64,000 bases of DNA from an uncultured Agathobaculum sp. (lineage in GTDB: Bacteria; Bacillota; Clostridia; Oscillospirales; Butyricicoccaceae): assembly GCF_944380985.1 (NCBI RefSeq), contig NZ_CALWJJ010000002.1:124001-188000 (forward strand). Reading direction: 5' to 3'. The notes under the pieces were generated by a model. That model was not told where the DNA came from. It saw nothing but the letters and a program-made list of their open reading frames with translations, and did not search any database. The translations under genes and the position numbers were made by a program. Shown here in pieces: positions 31,736-40,793 of the stretch. Positions within the stretch are counted from its first letter, which is position 1. Every line of letters starts with the position of its first letter.

Positions 31736-33562
31736 CTACTTCTTGCTGCCCTTGGCTTTTTTCAGGCGCTCGGTGTTGGACAGGATTTTCTTGCGGATGC
31801 GCACGCTCTCCGGTGTGATCTCGAGCAGTTCGTCATCCGAAATGAACTCAAGCGCGGCCTCGATCGACATCTGGCGCGGCGGGATCAGGCGCAGCGCGTC
31901 GTCCGAGCCTGAGGCGCGCATGTTGGTCAGCTGCTTTTTCTTGCATACGTTTACCGCCATATCGTCGCCTCGCGGATTTTCACCAACGACCATACCTTCG
32001 TACACTTGCGTGCCCGGGCCGATGAACAGCGGACCGCGCTCCTGGGCGTTAAACAGGCCGTAGCCAACCGCTTCGCCGGCTTCAAATGCGATTAGCGAGC
32101 CGGTGGTGCGCTTGGAAATATCGCCCTTGTAGGGCTGGTAGCTATGAAAGACCGAGGATAGCACGCCCTCGCCCTTGGTATCGGTCAAAAACTCGGTGCG
32201 ATAGCCGAACAGGCCGCGCGCCGGGATGAGAAACTCAAGGCGCATGCGGTCGGGACCTTTGGGGTTCATCGAGACCAGCTCGCCCTTGCGAAAGCCCATC
32301 TTTTCCATCACCGCGCCGACCGCGTCCTGCGGCACGTCTGCGATCATGCGCTCGACCGGCTCGCACTTCTGCCCGTCGATCTCGCGAAACAGCGCCTTGG
32401 GCGCGCCAACCTGGAATTCATATCCCTCGCGGCGCAGGTTTTCAATCAGGATGGACAGGTGCATCTCGCCGCGGCCGCACACGCGGAAAGCATCGGTCGT
32501 GTCGGTTTCGTTGACGCGCAGCGATACGTCCTTGAGCAGCTCGCGGAACAGGCGCTCACGCAGGTGGCGCGAGGTGACAAACTTGCCTTCGCGGCCGGCA
32601 AACGGCGAGTCGTTAACCGAGAAGGTCATTTCGACTGTCGGCTCGGAGATTTTGACAAACGGCAGCGCCTCGACCGCGGCTGGATCGCATAGCGTCTCGC
32701 CGATGGTGACGTTCTCAATGCCGGAAAAGCAGATGATCTCGCCTGCCTTGGCCTCGTCGACCGGCTTGCGGTCGAGCTCTTCGATGGTGTAGAGCGTAAC
32801 AACCTTGGCGTTATAAGGCTGCACCACGCCGTGGTAGTCGCACACGGTGACCTGCTGGCCGACCTGCATCGAGCCACGTTCGATACGGCCGATGCCGATG
32901 CGGCCGACGTAGTCGTTATAGTCGATTGAGGAGACCAGCATCTGGGTTGGGCCGTCGGTGTCGACCTGCGGGGCGGGGATGTGCTCCAGAATCTGCTCGA
33001 ACAGCGGCGTCAGGTCGGCGCCCGGGTCGGCCGGCGACATGGAGGCCGTGCCCGCGCGGCCCGAGCAGTAGACGATCGGGCTGTCGAGCTGCTCGTCGGT
33101 CGCATCGAGTGTTAGGAGCAGTTCGAGCACCTCGTCGCCAATCTCGCCAAGACGCGCGTCTGGACGGTCGATCTTGTTGATGGCAATTATGATTTTGTGG
33201 CCGAACTCGAGCGCCTTTTGCAGAACAAAGCGGGTCTGGGGCATCGGCCCTTCGGCCGCGTCAACCAGCAGCACAACGCCGTCCACCATCTTGAGAATGC
33301 GTTCGACCTCGCCAGAAAAGTCCGCATGGCCCGGCGTGTCGACAATGTTGATCTTGACGTCTTTATAGTGTATCGAGGTGTTTTTCGCCAGAATAGTGAT
33401 GCCGCGCTCGCGCTCGATGTCGCCCGAGTCCATAACGCGCTCTTCAACCACCTGGTTTTCGCGGAATGCGCCTGCCTGCTTGAGCATCTGATCGACCAAC
33501 GTGGTCTTGCCGTGGTCGACGTGCGCGATGATCGCAATGTTGCGCAGGTCATTACGAACCAT
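31736..33562 (-). CDS. typA: TypA/BipA ribosome-associated GTPase
   Basis: 608 residues, the usual length. G1 AHVDHGKT (14-21), the switch region ERGITILAKN, DTPGHADF and NKID mark the EF-G-like GTPase. EF-G-like domains III and V and the BipA-specific C-terminal domain follow (NMRASGSDDALRLIPPRQMS). It helps ribosome assembly and stress adaptation. Confidence 0.97.
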   Translation of the reverse strand: MVRNDLRNIAIIAHVDHGKTTLVDQMLKQAGAFRENQVVEERVMDSGDIERERGITILAKNTSIHYKDVKINIVDTPGHADFSGEVERILKMVDGVVLLVDAAEGPMPQTRFVLQKALEFGHKIIIAINKIDRPDARLGEIGDEVLELLLTLDATDEQLDSPIVYCSGRAGTASMSPADPGADLTPLFEQILEHIPAPQVDTDGPTQMLVSSIDYNDYVGRIGIGRIERGSMQVGQQVTVCDYHGVVQPYNAKVVTLYTIEELDRKPVDEAKAGEIICFSGIENVTIGETLCDPAAVEALPFVKISEPTVEMTFSVNDSPFAGREGKFVTSRHLRERLFRELLKDVSLRVNETDTTDAFRVCGRGEMHLSILIENLRREGYEFQVGAPKALFREIDGQKCEPVERMIADVPQDAVGAVMEKMGFRKGELVSMNPKGPDRMRLEFLIPARGLFGYRTEFLTDTKGEGVLSSVFHSYQPYKGDISKRTTGSLIAFEAGEAVGYGLFNAQERGPLFIGPGTQVYEGMVVGENPRGDDMAVNVCKKKQLTNMRASGSDDALRLIPPRQMSIEAALEFISDDELLEITPESVRIRKKILSNTERLKKAKGSKK

Positions 33563-33888
33563 ATATATTCCTCCATCTGCGGATGATTTTCGTATGTTTT
33601 ATATTATACCCGTTTTCTGGTAGGTTTTCCACCTGTGTTATCATCAAAAATAGCGGGAAATGACGATAAAAAACTGTCAGTTTTTGCACTTTTTGCACCG
33701 GAGCGAATCTGGTGTGCATCTGCGGGTTATGAATTGCGGCCAGCGGATATGTTGGATAGAAAAAATGCAGCGCGGCAGACGGCTGATTTTGGCGCTGCCT
33801 GCACAAAATTCCTTTGTTTTTGTAGAAATGTTACCCTGTATGTGCTATAATAATTAAGCAATATCAATAAAAGATAGAGGAATGCCGC
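33563..33888. other. Gap between typA and rfbA
   Basis: No gene seen. Two divergent promoters must lie here. An extended -10 (TGCTATAAT, TATAAT at 33846-33851) precedes rfbA. A 9-bp tandem word TTTTTGCAC occurs twice near 33680-33697. Confidence 0.5.
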
Positions 33889-34746
33889 ATGAAAGGAATC
33901 ATTCTTGCCGCGGGCAAAGGCTCGCGCCTTTATCCCATGACGCGGCCGGTCTGCAAGCCGCTGCTGCCGGTCTATGATAAGCCGATGATTTACTATCCGC
34001 TGGCAGTGCTGCTACAGGCGGGAATCCGTGATATTCTCATTATCATCCCGCCTGGTGAGGAGGGGCCGTTTTACCGTCTGCTCGGCTCTGGCGGCCGCTT
34101 CGGCGTAAACATCACCTACGAGGTGCAGGACGTTGCGCGCGGCATTGCCGATGCGCTGCTGATCGGCCGGCAGTTTGTCGGAATGGACGACGTTTGCCTT
34201 GTGCTGGGCGACAACATCTTCTATTCGCCCGATTTTCCGTGCTACCTTGGCAAGGCGCTCACACCGGGCGGGGGAGCGTGCGTGTTCGGCTACTATGTGG
34301 ACGATCCGCGCGCGTTCGGCGTGGTCGAGTTCGACGAGCAGGGGCGCGCGGTCTCGATTGAGGAAAAACCGCGTTGTCCGCGTTCCAACTATATCGTGCC
34401 CGGCCTGTATTTTTACGATAATGATGTGATGGAGATCGCCCGCAATCTGAAGCCCTCGGCACGCGGCGAGCTTGAAATCACGGACGTTAATCTCGCATAT
34501 CTCAGGTGTGGCAAGCTGCGGGTGGTAAAACTTGACCGTGACTTTGTCTGGCTGGATGCAGGCACGGCGGACAATCTGCTCTCCTCTGCGCAGGAGGTCA
34601 AGCGTGTACAGGATGAGACTGGCCGCTATATCGCCTGCCTTGAGGAGATCGCCTACGAACGCGGCTATATCGACCGCAAGACGCTTTTGCGGCACGCCTC
34701 CGAGCTTGGTAAAACACTATATGGGCGCTACCTCGAGTGCCTGTAA
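33889..34746 (+). CDS. rfbA: Glucose-1-phosphate thymidylyltransferase
   Basis: 285 residues. It makes dTDP-glucose, the first step of dTDP-rhamnose synthesis. The nucleotide-binding LAAGKGSRLYPMT, the GDN metal site (VLGDNIFY) and EEKPRCPRSNYIVPGLYFYD are present. The rest of the rfbBCD set is absent here, so the gene is separated from its pathway. A YjbQ gene follows 15 bp later. Confidence 0.93.
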   Translation: MKGIILAAGKGSRLYPMTRPVCKPLLPVYDKPMIYYPLAVLLQAGIRDILIIIPPGEEGPFYRLLGSGGRFGVNITYEVQDVARGIADALLIGRQFVGMDDVCLVLGDNIFYSPDFPCYLGKALTPGGGACVFGYYVDDPRAFGVVEFDEQGRAVSIEEKPRCPRSNYIVPGLYFYDNDVMEIARNLKPSARGELEITDVNLAYLRCGKLRVVKLDRDFVWLDAGTADNLLSSAQEVKRVQDETGRYIACLEEIAYERGYIDRKTLLRHASELGKTLYGRYLECL

Positions 34747-34761
34747 AGGAGCGATATAACG

Positions 34762-35214
34762 ATGGCAGTTTACACCGAAACCAAAACCTACCGCACCAAG
34801 GCGCACATGGGCATGATCGATGTGACGGGCGATTTCCGCGCGGCAGTGCAGCATGCCTGCCGCCAAACCGGCATGCGCTCGGGCATTATTACGGGATTTA
34901 CAACGGGCGGCGTCGCCGGCCTGACTACGCTCGAGTTTGAGCCGGGCATGGTGCATCACGACCTTAAGGCCGCTATGGATGTTTTCTCGCCTTATACGGA
35001 TGAGACCGGCCGTGTCATCCACTATCATCATCACGATACCTGGCACGACGATAACGGCTCGTCGCACATCAAGGCGGCGCTGCTCAGCCCATTTATCGTT
35101 ATCCCGTTTGTCGAGGGGGAGATCACCATCGGCCCATGGCAGAACCTGACCTTGGTCGAGTGTGATACGCGCGACCGCACGCGGGATATTGTGTTCCAGG
35201 TGATAGGTGAGTGA
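34762..35214 (+). CDS. YjbQ/UPF0047 family protein
   Basis: 150 residues of the YjbQ family, with the conserved His-rich region HYHHHDTWHDDNGSSHIKA and GPWQNLTLVECD. Members show weak thiamine-phosphate synthase activity and can rescue thiE mutants; the physiological role is unknown. Probably co-transcribed with rfbA and ended by the hairpin that follows. Confidence 0.9.
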   Translation: MAVYTETKTYRTKAHMGMIDVTGDFRAAVQHACRQTGMRSGIITGFTTGGVAGLTTLEFEPGMVHHDLKAAMDVFSPYTDETGRVIHYHHHDTWHDDNGSSHIKAALLSPFIVIPFVEGEITIGPWQNLTLVECDTRDRTRDIVFQVIGE

Positions 35215-35228
35215 CGTGCCAAATGCAT

Positions 35229-35255
35229 AAAAGGCCGTTTTGCGGCCGTTTTTTG
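35229..35255 (+). terminator. Terminator after yjbQ
   Basis: AAAAGGCCG-TTTTG-CGGCC hairpin with a T6 tail. Confidence 0.65.
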
Positions 35256-35282
35256 TATGCGTCTGCGCAGACGTGGCATACT
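35253..35282 (+). promoter_or_regulatory. Promoter of the DUF1622 gene with palindromic operator
   Basis: TTGTAT (35253-35258), 18 bp, CATACT (35277-35282). The spacer contains the perfect 14-bp palindrome CGTCTGCGCAGACG (35260-35273), a likely repressor site. Confidence 0.55.
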
Positions 35283-35306
35283 GTATGCATCTGGGAGGCG
35301 AAGCGG

Positions 35307-35642
35307 ATGGAATGGCTGCACAACGTGCTGGGGCTGCTGACCGGCGGTGCGATTTTGCTTTTTGAATTTACCGGTGTGGGCGTAATCGTAGTGGCGGGTG
35401 TAATGGGTATTGCAGGCTGCATCCGGCATGATCCGAGAACCCGGCTGCGGCTGGCCAAAGGCATGGCGCTGGGCCTGGAGTTTAAGCTGGGCAGTGAGAT
35501 CCTACGCACGGTGATTGTGCGTGAGTTTCAGGAGATCCTGCTGGTCGGCGCAATTATCGTGCTGCGCGCGGCGCTTACGTTGCTGATACACTGGGAGATC
35601 AAGACCGAGGAGCGCGCGGCAAAAACGGATATGTCCGCATAG
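35307..35642 (+). CDS. DUF1622 membrane protein
   Basis: 111 residues from ATG 35307 with GGGAGG at 35293-35298. Two to three membrane helices (GLLTGGAILLFEFTGVGVIV; FQEILLVGAIIVLRAALTLL) and the family core RLRLAKGMALGLEFKLGSEI. Function unknown. It has its own promoter with a palindrome in the spacer. Confidence 0.82.
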   Translation: MEWLHNVLGLLTGGAILLFEFTGVGVIVVAGVMGIAGCIRHDPRTRLRLAKGMALGLEFKLGSEILRTVIVREFQEILLVGAIIVLRAALTLLIHWEIKTEERAAKTDMSA

Positions 35643-35697
35643 CAAGCGGCCGCCCGAAGGGGCGGCCGCCGTCTTGTTTTAGGAGGGGCGCATCGGT

Positions 35698-37824
35698 TCA
35701 ACCGTCTTTTCTGAGTAGGCGGCCAAGGAACTTTTTCCAGTCTCGCGCAGGCTGCGCGGCCTGTGCGCGCGCCTGATCGATCGCCTGCTGCATGAGCAGC
35801 GTTTGCGCGCATACCGGGTTGGGCGCAGGCGGCTTTTTGCGGTAGGTGCCGTCTGGCTGGAGCACGCGCGCCTTGACGGTATCGTGCTGCATGGCGTACA
35901 GGATGTCACGCAGCCGTGCGCGCACCTCGGGCGAGTCGACCGGACAGGCGACCTCGACGCGGCGTTCGGTGTTGCGGGTCATCAGGTCGGCTGAGGAGAT
36001 ATACATCTTTTCCTCGGCACCGCGGCCGAATACATAGATGCGCGAGTGCTCAAGAAACCGGCCGACGATGCTTGTGACTGTGATGTTTTCCGTATGGCCT
36101 TTGACGCCGGGCAGCAGGCAGCAGATGCCGCGTACGATCATCTCGATTTTAACGCCCGCGCAGGAAGCGTCGCGCAATTTTTTGATCACATCAATGTCGG
36201 TTAGCGAGTTGAATTTGAGCAGAATGTAGCCATCGCCGCCCCTGGCGATTTGCTCATCCATGAGCGCGAGAATACTGGTTTTCAGGCTGGTGGGGGCAAC
36301 GAGCAAACGATCATACCGGCCATTTAGGTTGCCGAGCGCCATGTTGTTGAAAAAAGCGCCGGCGTCCGCACCGATTGACCCATCAGATGTGATGAGTGAT
36401 ACATCGGTGTACTGCGTGGCGGTTTTTTCGTTATAGTTGCCCGTGCCTACCTGGGTGATATGGCGCACGCCGCCGCGCTCCTGACGTGTAATTAGGCATA
36501 GTTTGGCATGCACCTTGTAGTCTTCAAAACCGTAGATGATCTTGCAGCCGGCCTCCTCAAGCCGTTCGGACCAGTCAATGTTGTTCTGCTCGTCAAAGCG
36601 GGCGCGCAACTCGATCAGAACGGTGACGTCCTTGCCGTTTTCGGCCGCGGCGCACAGGTATTCAACCAGCTTCGCCTTGCGCGCCAGGCGGTAGATTGTG
36701 ATGCGGATGGACAATACGGCGGGGTCGTTTGCCGCCTCGCGGATCATCTGTAAAAACGGCTCCATGCTCTCATAAGGGTAGGAGAGCAGAATGTCGCGTT
36801 TGAGTGCTGCTTTGAGTAGGCTCTGTCCGATGGGCAGCATGGCAGGCTGCTGCGGAGTAAACGGCGATTCAGATAGCGCGGCACGCTGCCGGTCGGGCAG
36901 GTGGCTGCCGAGCGAAAAGGCGTAGCCCATCTTGAGCGGCGCTTTGCGGGATAGAAAGATCTGCGCGTCCGATACATCAAAGCGGCTGCGGAAGTATTCC
37001 TTAAAATGATCGCTGATCGGGCGGTTTAGCTCGACGCGCACCACCGCCATGCGGCGGCGCTGACGCAGCAGCTTTTCCATTTTTTTGCGAAAGTCGTCCT
37101 CCTCAGCGCCAAAGGTCTCGTCATCTGGGTTGATGTCCGCGTTGCGGGTGACGCAGAATACGGTTTTTTCCAGCACGTCGTACATTTCAAATACACTGCC
37201 GGTGTATTCGAGCAGGATGTCCTCGATTAGCACATAGCGCGACCGGTCGCTCGGCAAAAATACCAGCGTAGGCAGCGACTTGGGCACGGGCAGCAGACCG
37301 AGGCGCTCGCTCTTTTTGTGGCCGAGCAGCGCGGCGATGTGTAGCACCTTGCCTTCAAGGTGCGGAAAGGGGTGGTGTGCGTCCACGATCTGCGGCGAGA
37401 GCACGGGCGTTACCACGTTTTTAAAATACTGCTTGATATATTTGTGCTCGGCGGGCGCAAGCTCACCGATGGACAGCCGGCACAGCCCCTTGGCAAATAG
37501 GCGTTTGTCGACATCGGCAAAGGCATGGTCACGGCGCTCGTATAGCGGTTCTACCGCCGCATAGATGCATCGCAGCTGCTCTTTGGCTGTCATGCCGGAT
37601 TTGTTGTCCACCCGGGTTTTATCCACAGCGGCCATATCGCACAGGCTGCCTACGCGGATCATAAAGAACTCATCCAAATTGCTGGTAAAAATGTCCAGAA
37701 ATTTGCACCGCTCGAGCAGCGGCACATCGTTATCCTCTGCCTCGGCGAGCACGCGGGCGTTAAATTGCAGCCATGAAAGCTCGCGGTTTTGCGTATAACT
37801 CTGTTTTTGGATGGCCTGTGTCAT
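35698..37824 (-). CDS. ppk: Polyphosphate kinase 1
   Basis: 708 residues from the ATG at 37824 (AGGGGGAT site upstream), the standard PPK1 length. It reversibly makes polyphosphate from ATP. Start RELSWLQFNARVLAEAEDND, the head domain KMGYAFSLGSHLP, and the catalytic region with the conserved His of YKVHAKLCLIT are all visible. Divergent from ppa. The promoter carries two perfect TTTACA boxes, so phosphate limitation probably induces it. Confidence 0.97.
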   Translation of the reverse strand: MTQAIQKQSYTQNRELSWLQFNARVLAEAEDNDVPLLERCKFLDIFTSNLDEFFMIRVGSLCDMAAVDKTRVDNKSGMTAKEQLRCIYAAVEPLYERRDHAFADVDKRLFAKGLCRLSIGELAPAEHKYIKQYFKNVVTPVLSPQIVDAHHPFPHLEGKVLHIAALLGHKKSERLGLLPVPKSLPTLVFLPSDRSRYVLIEDILLEYTGSVFEMYDVLEKTVFCVTRNADINPDDETFGAEEDDFRKKMEKLLRQRRRMAVVRVELNRPISDHFKEYFRSRFDVSDAQIFLSRKAPLKMGYAFSLGSHLPDRQRAALSESPFTPQQPAMLPIGQSLLKAALKRDILLSYPYESMEPFLQMIREAANDPAVLSIRITIYRLARKAKLVEYLCAAAENGKDVTVLIELRARFDEQNNIDWSERLEEAGCKIIYGFEDYKVHAKLCLITRQERGGVRHITQVGTGNYNEKTATQYTDVSLITSDGSIGADAGAFFNNMALGNLNGRYDRLLVAPTSLKTSILALMDEQIARGGDGYILLKFNSLTDIDVIKKLRDASCAGVKIEMIVRGICCLLPGVKGHTENITVTSIVGRFLEHSRIYVFGRGAEEKMYISSADLMTRNTERRVEVACPVDSPEVRARLRDILYAMQHDTVKARVLQPDGTYRKKPPAPNPVCAQTLLMQQAIDQARAQAAQPARDWKKFLGRLLRKDG

Positions 37825-37895
37825 GGTCAACTATCCCCCTGCTTCTCCCGGCCTTCAAGCGCATATGCAGCCATATTATATAGTAGTATGCTGTT

Positions 37896-37950
37896 ATTAT
37901 ACTGCTTTTTTGCTCGAGAACAATGTGTTTTTCTGTAAAATTGGTGTAAA
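37896..37950 (-). promoter_or_regulatory. Pho-box promoter of ppk
   Basis: On the minus strand TTTACA (37950-37945) and TTTACA (37939-37934) are 11 bp apart. A weak third box (ACACAT) follows, then 21 bp, then TATAAT (37901-37896). The pstS promoter has the same layout. Confidence 0.7.
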
Positions 37951-37979
37951 ATCAGTATGCGTTTTCTTGTACCTACGCC

Positions 37980-38008
37980 TTGCGGTGGCGGGCAGTCTCT
38001 GGTATACT
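37980..38008 (+). promoter_or_regulatory. Promoter of ppa
   Basis: TTGCGG (37980-37985), 17 bp, TATACT (38003-38008): constitutive type. Confidence 0.78.
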
Positions 38009-38039
38009 GAAAGAACAAAAGAGAGCAGGAGGCGACAAA

Positions 38040-38606
38040 ATGAGAAATATCTGGCATAATATCGACCCGCGCTGCGTAACCCCTGAGCGTTTTACCGCCG
38101 TGATAGAAATACCTGCGGGCAGCAAGAAAAAATATGAGCTGGACAAGCAGACCGGTCTGCTGCGGCTCGACCGCATTTTATATACCTCGACACATTATCC
38201 GGCAAATTACGGTTTTATCCCGCGCACCTATGCGGATGACGGCGATCCGCTGGATGTGCTCGTGCTTTGCACCGAGGCGCTTGATCCGCTGGTCGAGGTA
38301 GACTGCTACCCGATCGGCGTCATCCGCATGATAGACGACGATGAGATAGACGACAAGATCATTGCCCTGCCGTTTGACGACCCAACCTGGAACTTCTATC
38401 ATGATATAGAGCAGCTCCCGCCGCATTACGCCAGCGAAATCGCACATTTTTTTGAGGTGTACAAGGGTCTTGAGCACAAGCATACCACAACCTCGGACGC
38501 GCTGTCACGCGCGGAGGCCGTCCGCGTAATTGAGGACTGCATGAAGCGGTACGAGGTGCATTTCTGCGGTGTGCGTCCGGAAAAGGACGGCCGCACAGAA
38601 GGATGA
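38040..38606 (+). CDS. ppa: Inorganic pyrophosphatase, family I
   Basis: 188 residues from ATG 38040 with AGGAGG at 38027-38032. Hydrolyses pyrophosphate to drive biosynthesis. The family I features EIPAGSKKKYELDK, YPANYGFIPRTYADDGDPLD and IDDDEIDDKIIALP are seen. Back-to-back with ppk, so pyrophosphate and polyphosphate turnover are encoded side by side. Confidence 0.96.
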   Translation: MRNIWHNIDPRCVTPERFTAVIEIPAGSKKKYELDKQTGLLRLDRILYTSTHYPANYGFIPRTYADDGDPLDVLVLCTEALDPLVEVDCYPIGVIRMIDDDEIDDKIIALPFDDPTWNFYHDIEQLPPHYASEIAHFFEVYKGLEHKHTTTSDALSRAEAVRVIEDCMKRYEVHFCGVRPEKDGRTEG

Positions 38607-38815
38607 GCCATACATAAAAAGCAAGAAAAGCTGCCCTTTGCAATCGAAGTGCGGGCTTTAAATTGCGCCCTGCGCGCGTAATGCTTTAAAAAAAATATGT
38701 GTAAGCGCATAGTCATAAATCATAGTACAGCGAGAAGGTACGGATACGGAAAATGAGATACGAATACATCAGAGTGCTGTATTAAGATATTGCATTAATA
38801 GAAGTTACAGATCCG

Positions 38816-39028
38816 TTATGATCTGACGTAAACATGAAAAAGAACCGCCCTAAAAAGCGGTTCTTTATTACAATTAATGAAAGTGATTTGGCCCGAACTA
38901 GTATCTATCCAAAGTAAATTTAAAGTTTTGGAAATCGTATTTGTTGTAGGAAGATAGTCAAAGATATAATTACCGACAATACCATGTTGATCTTGTCCAT
39001 AACCATAGTTAGCTATTTTCACACCCAT
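38816..39028 (-). pseudogene. AT-rich leftward ORF, probably a fragment
   Basis: 70 residues, no recognised family (contains IANYGYGQDQHGIVGNYIF). A terminator stem at 38839-38866 lies inside its 3' end, so the real gene must have ended earlier or in another frame. Confidence 0.35.
38839..38866 (-). terminator. Terminator in the AT-rich island
   Basis: AAAGAACCGC (38839-38848) pairs with GCGGTTCTTT (38857-38866); A/T flanks make it work on both strands. Confidence 0.65.
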
Positions 39029-39137
39029 TTTGTTTTCTTGGTTTTTTTATTAAACCTGTTTGGTGACACCATGAAAAAGAAAGCAAATCAACCAAAGATG
39101 TAGTCTATTCTTTGCCGCCTGTTTTGCAAAAAGCATC

Positions 39138-39166
39138 TTCACAAGTGGGGGCAAACGGGGTATGAT
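39138..39166 (+). promoter_or_regulatory. Promoter of pfkA
   Basis: TTCACA (39138-39143), 17 bp, TATGAT (39161-39166). Confidence 0.6.
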
Positions 39167-39197
39167 AGGCATGATAAAACTGCAGGAGGCGATCTGA

Positions 39198-40274
39198 TTG
39201 AAAATCGGTATGCTAACAAGCGGCGGCGACTGCCAGGGACTGAACGCAGCGCTGCGCGGCGTGGCAAAGACCCTATATAACGAGCTGGGGAACAAGGTGA
39301 CCATCTATGGCATAAGGGATGGTTACCGCGGTTTGATTGAGGGCGACTATCACGTGATGAGCCCCGAGGATTTTTCCGACATTCTGACGCTGGGCGGCAC
39401 CATCCTCGGCACCTCGCGCCAGCCGTTTAAGGAGATGCAGAAAGCGGACGAGGACAACACGGAGACAAAGCTTGAGAAGATGCTCAAAACCGTGCGCGGC
39501 GAGGGCTTTGACTGCCTAGTTATCCTGGGCGGCAACGGCACGCATAAAACGGCCAACCTGCTCTGGCAAAATGGAGTCAACGTGGTCACGCTGCCCAAGA
39601 CGATCGACAACGATCTGTGGGGCACTGAGACGACTTTCGGCTTTCAGTCGGCGATCGACATCGCCTCTACCGTCATTGACTCGATCCACTCGACCGCGTT
39701 TTCGCACTCGCGTGTATTTATCGTCGAGGTGATGGGGCACAAGGCGGGCTGGCTGACGCTGTATGCCGGTCTCGCGTCGGGCGCGGATGTGATCGTCATC
39801 CCTGAGATACCGTACAGCGCCGAGGCCATCGCCAAGGCGATCGACAAGCGCGAGCAGAGCGGCAAGCGGTTTTCTATCCTTGCAGTCGCCGAGGGCGCAA
39901 TCAGCCAGCAGGAAGCCAAGATGAGCAAGAAAGAATTTAAGGCCGCGCGTGAGGGAATGCCATATCCGTCCATCTCTTACCGCATGGCGGACGAGCTGAA
40001 AGCATTGACTGGGCAAGAGATCCGCGTCACCATCCCGGGGCATTATCAGCGCGGCGGCGCACCCTGCCCAGCTGACCGACTGCTGACCAGCCGCCTAGGT
40101 GTTGCAGCCGCGCAGCTGATCGAGCAGAAGAAGTACGGTTACATGGTCGCGGTGCAGCACGATCGGATCGTGCCTGTGCCGCTTGCCGAGGTCGCCGGCA
40201 AGCTCAAAACCGTGCCGCCCGACGGTGAGGTTGTTCGTGCCGCGCGTGCGCTCGGCCTGTCCATGGGCGATTAG
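39198..40274 (+). CDS. pfkA: 6-phosphofructokinase
   Basis: 358 residues from a TTG start at 39198, backed by AGGAGG at 39184-39189 and by the conserved opening MKIGMLTSGGDCQGLN. Catalyses fructose-6-phosphate phosphorylation in glycolysis. Two donor-selecting sites disagree: GGNGTH has Gly where ATP enzymes do (with Asn for the usual Asp), while PKTIDND has the Lys common in pyrophosphate-dependent enzymes. The donor, ATP or PPi, is therefore open. Confidence 0.93.
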   Translation: MKIGMLTSGGDCQGLNAALRGVAKTLYNELGNKVTIYGIRDGYRGLIEGDYHVMSPEDFSDILTLGGTILGTSRQPFKEMQKADEDNTETKLEKMLKTVRGEGFDCLVILGGNGTHKTANLLWQNGVNVVTLPKTIDNDLWGTETTFGFQSAIDIASTVIDSIHSTAFSHSRVFIVEVMGHKAGWLTLYAGLASGADVIVIPEIPYSAEAIAKAIDKREQSGKRFSILAVAEGAISQQEAKMSKKEFKAAREGMPYPSISYRMADELKALTGQEIRVTIPGHYQRGGAPCPADRLLTSRLGVAAAQLIEQKKYGYMVAVQHDRIVPVPLAEVAGKLKTVPPDGEVVRAARALGLSMGD

Positions 40275-40398
40275 GCGGCGATATGCGCTTCGAATAGGTG
40301 GCGGCAAAGGCGCCCAAATCCCGTTCCGGGGGAGCGGCGCCTTGTTCTTGCGGGGCAGAGAATTGGAAAAATATAGAATATATTTGTACCGCTGTGGT

Positions 40399-40427
40399 TT
40401 GACAGTCCGCGCCCCTTCTGGTATAAT
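40399..40427 (+). promoter_or_regulatory. tRNA-Leu promoter
   Basis: TTGACA (40399-40404), 17 bp, TATAAT (40422-40427): consensus. Confidence 0.9.
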
Positions 40428-40435
40428 CGTGCTAT

Positions 40436-40521
40436 GCCGCCATGGCGGAACTGGTAGACGCAGGGGACTTAAAATCCCCCGGAGCATATCCGTGCCGGTT
40501 CGATTCCGGCTGGCGGCACCA
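40436..40521 (+). tRNA. tRNA-Leu (anticodon TAA)
   Basis: 86 nt. Acceptor GCCGCCA (40436-40442) pairs with TGGCGGC (40511-40517); CCA is encoded at 40519-40521. The anticodon loop CTTAAAA gives TAA, and a long variable arm, as in class II tRNAs, is present. It has its own consensus promoter and a terminator shortly after. Confidence 0.96.
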
Positions 40522-40531
40522 TTGATTTTTT

Positions 40532-40567
40532 GCCCGCATTCCTTTTCTTTGGGGAGGCGGGCTTTTT
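40532..40567 (+). terminator. Terminator after tRNA-Leu
   Basis: GCCCGC...GCGGGC stem followed by TTTTT. Confidence 0.75.
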
Positions 40568-40569
40568 GT

Positions 40570-40790
40570 ACAATATTTGCGACCGGCAGCAGTGCACAAA
40601 AACGATACCGAGCACTAACGACAAAAGCAGCAGATATGAAAAAGCGTTTGGTTTGGCCGCAGCGTCAGCTGCTATGCTGCACGCAGCGAGGCAATGGAAT
40701 GGCTAACTAATTTATGGACTACCCTATATTGAAGTGGTGAGAATAGGAGAAAAGGACGGTGTAGCTTAAGCTTTGCCGTCATTTTTTGCG
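40570..40790 (+). other. Gap before the pst control region
   Basis: No gene, repeat or RNA seen apart from the flanking tRNA terminator and the Pho-box region downstream. Confidence 0.4.
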
Positions 40791-40793
40791 CAT

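Larger units (their letters stand above)
38607..39197. other. AT-rich island between ppa and pfkA
   Basis: About 590 bp with clearly lower GC than the surroundings. It holds a possible leftward remnant (38816-39028), a terminator (38839-38866) and a nonsense-broken start, MRYEYIRVLY (ATG near 38753), that looks like the first residues of a serine recombinase. Probably the scar of a lost mobile segment. Confidence 0.5.
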
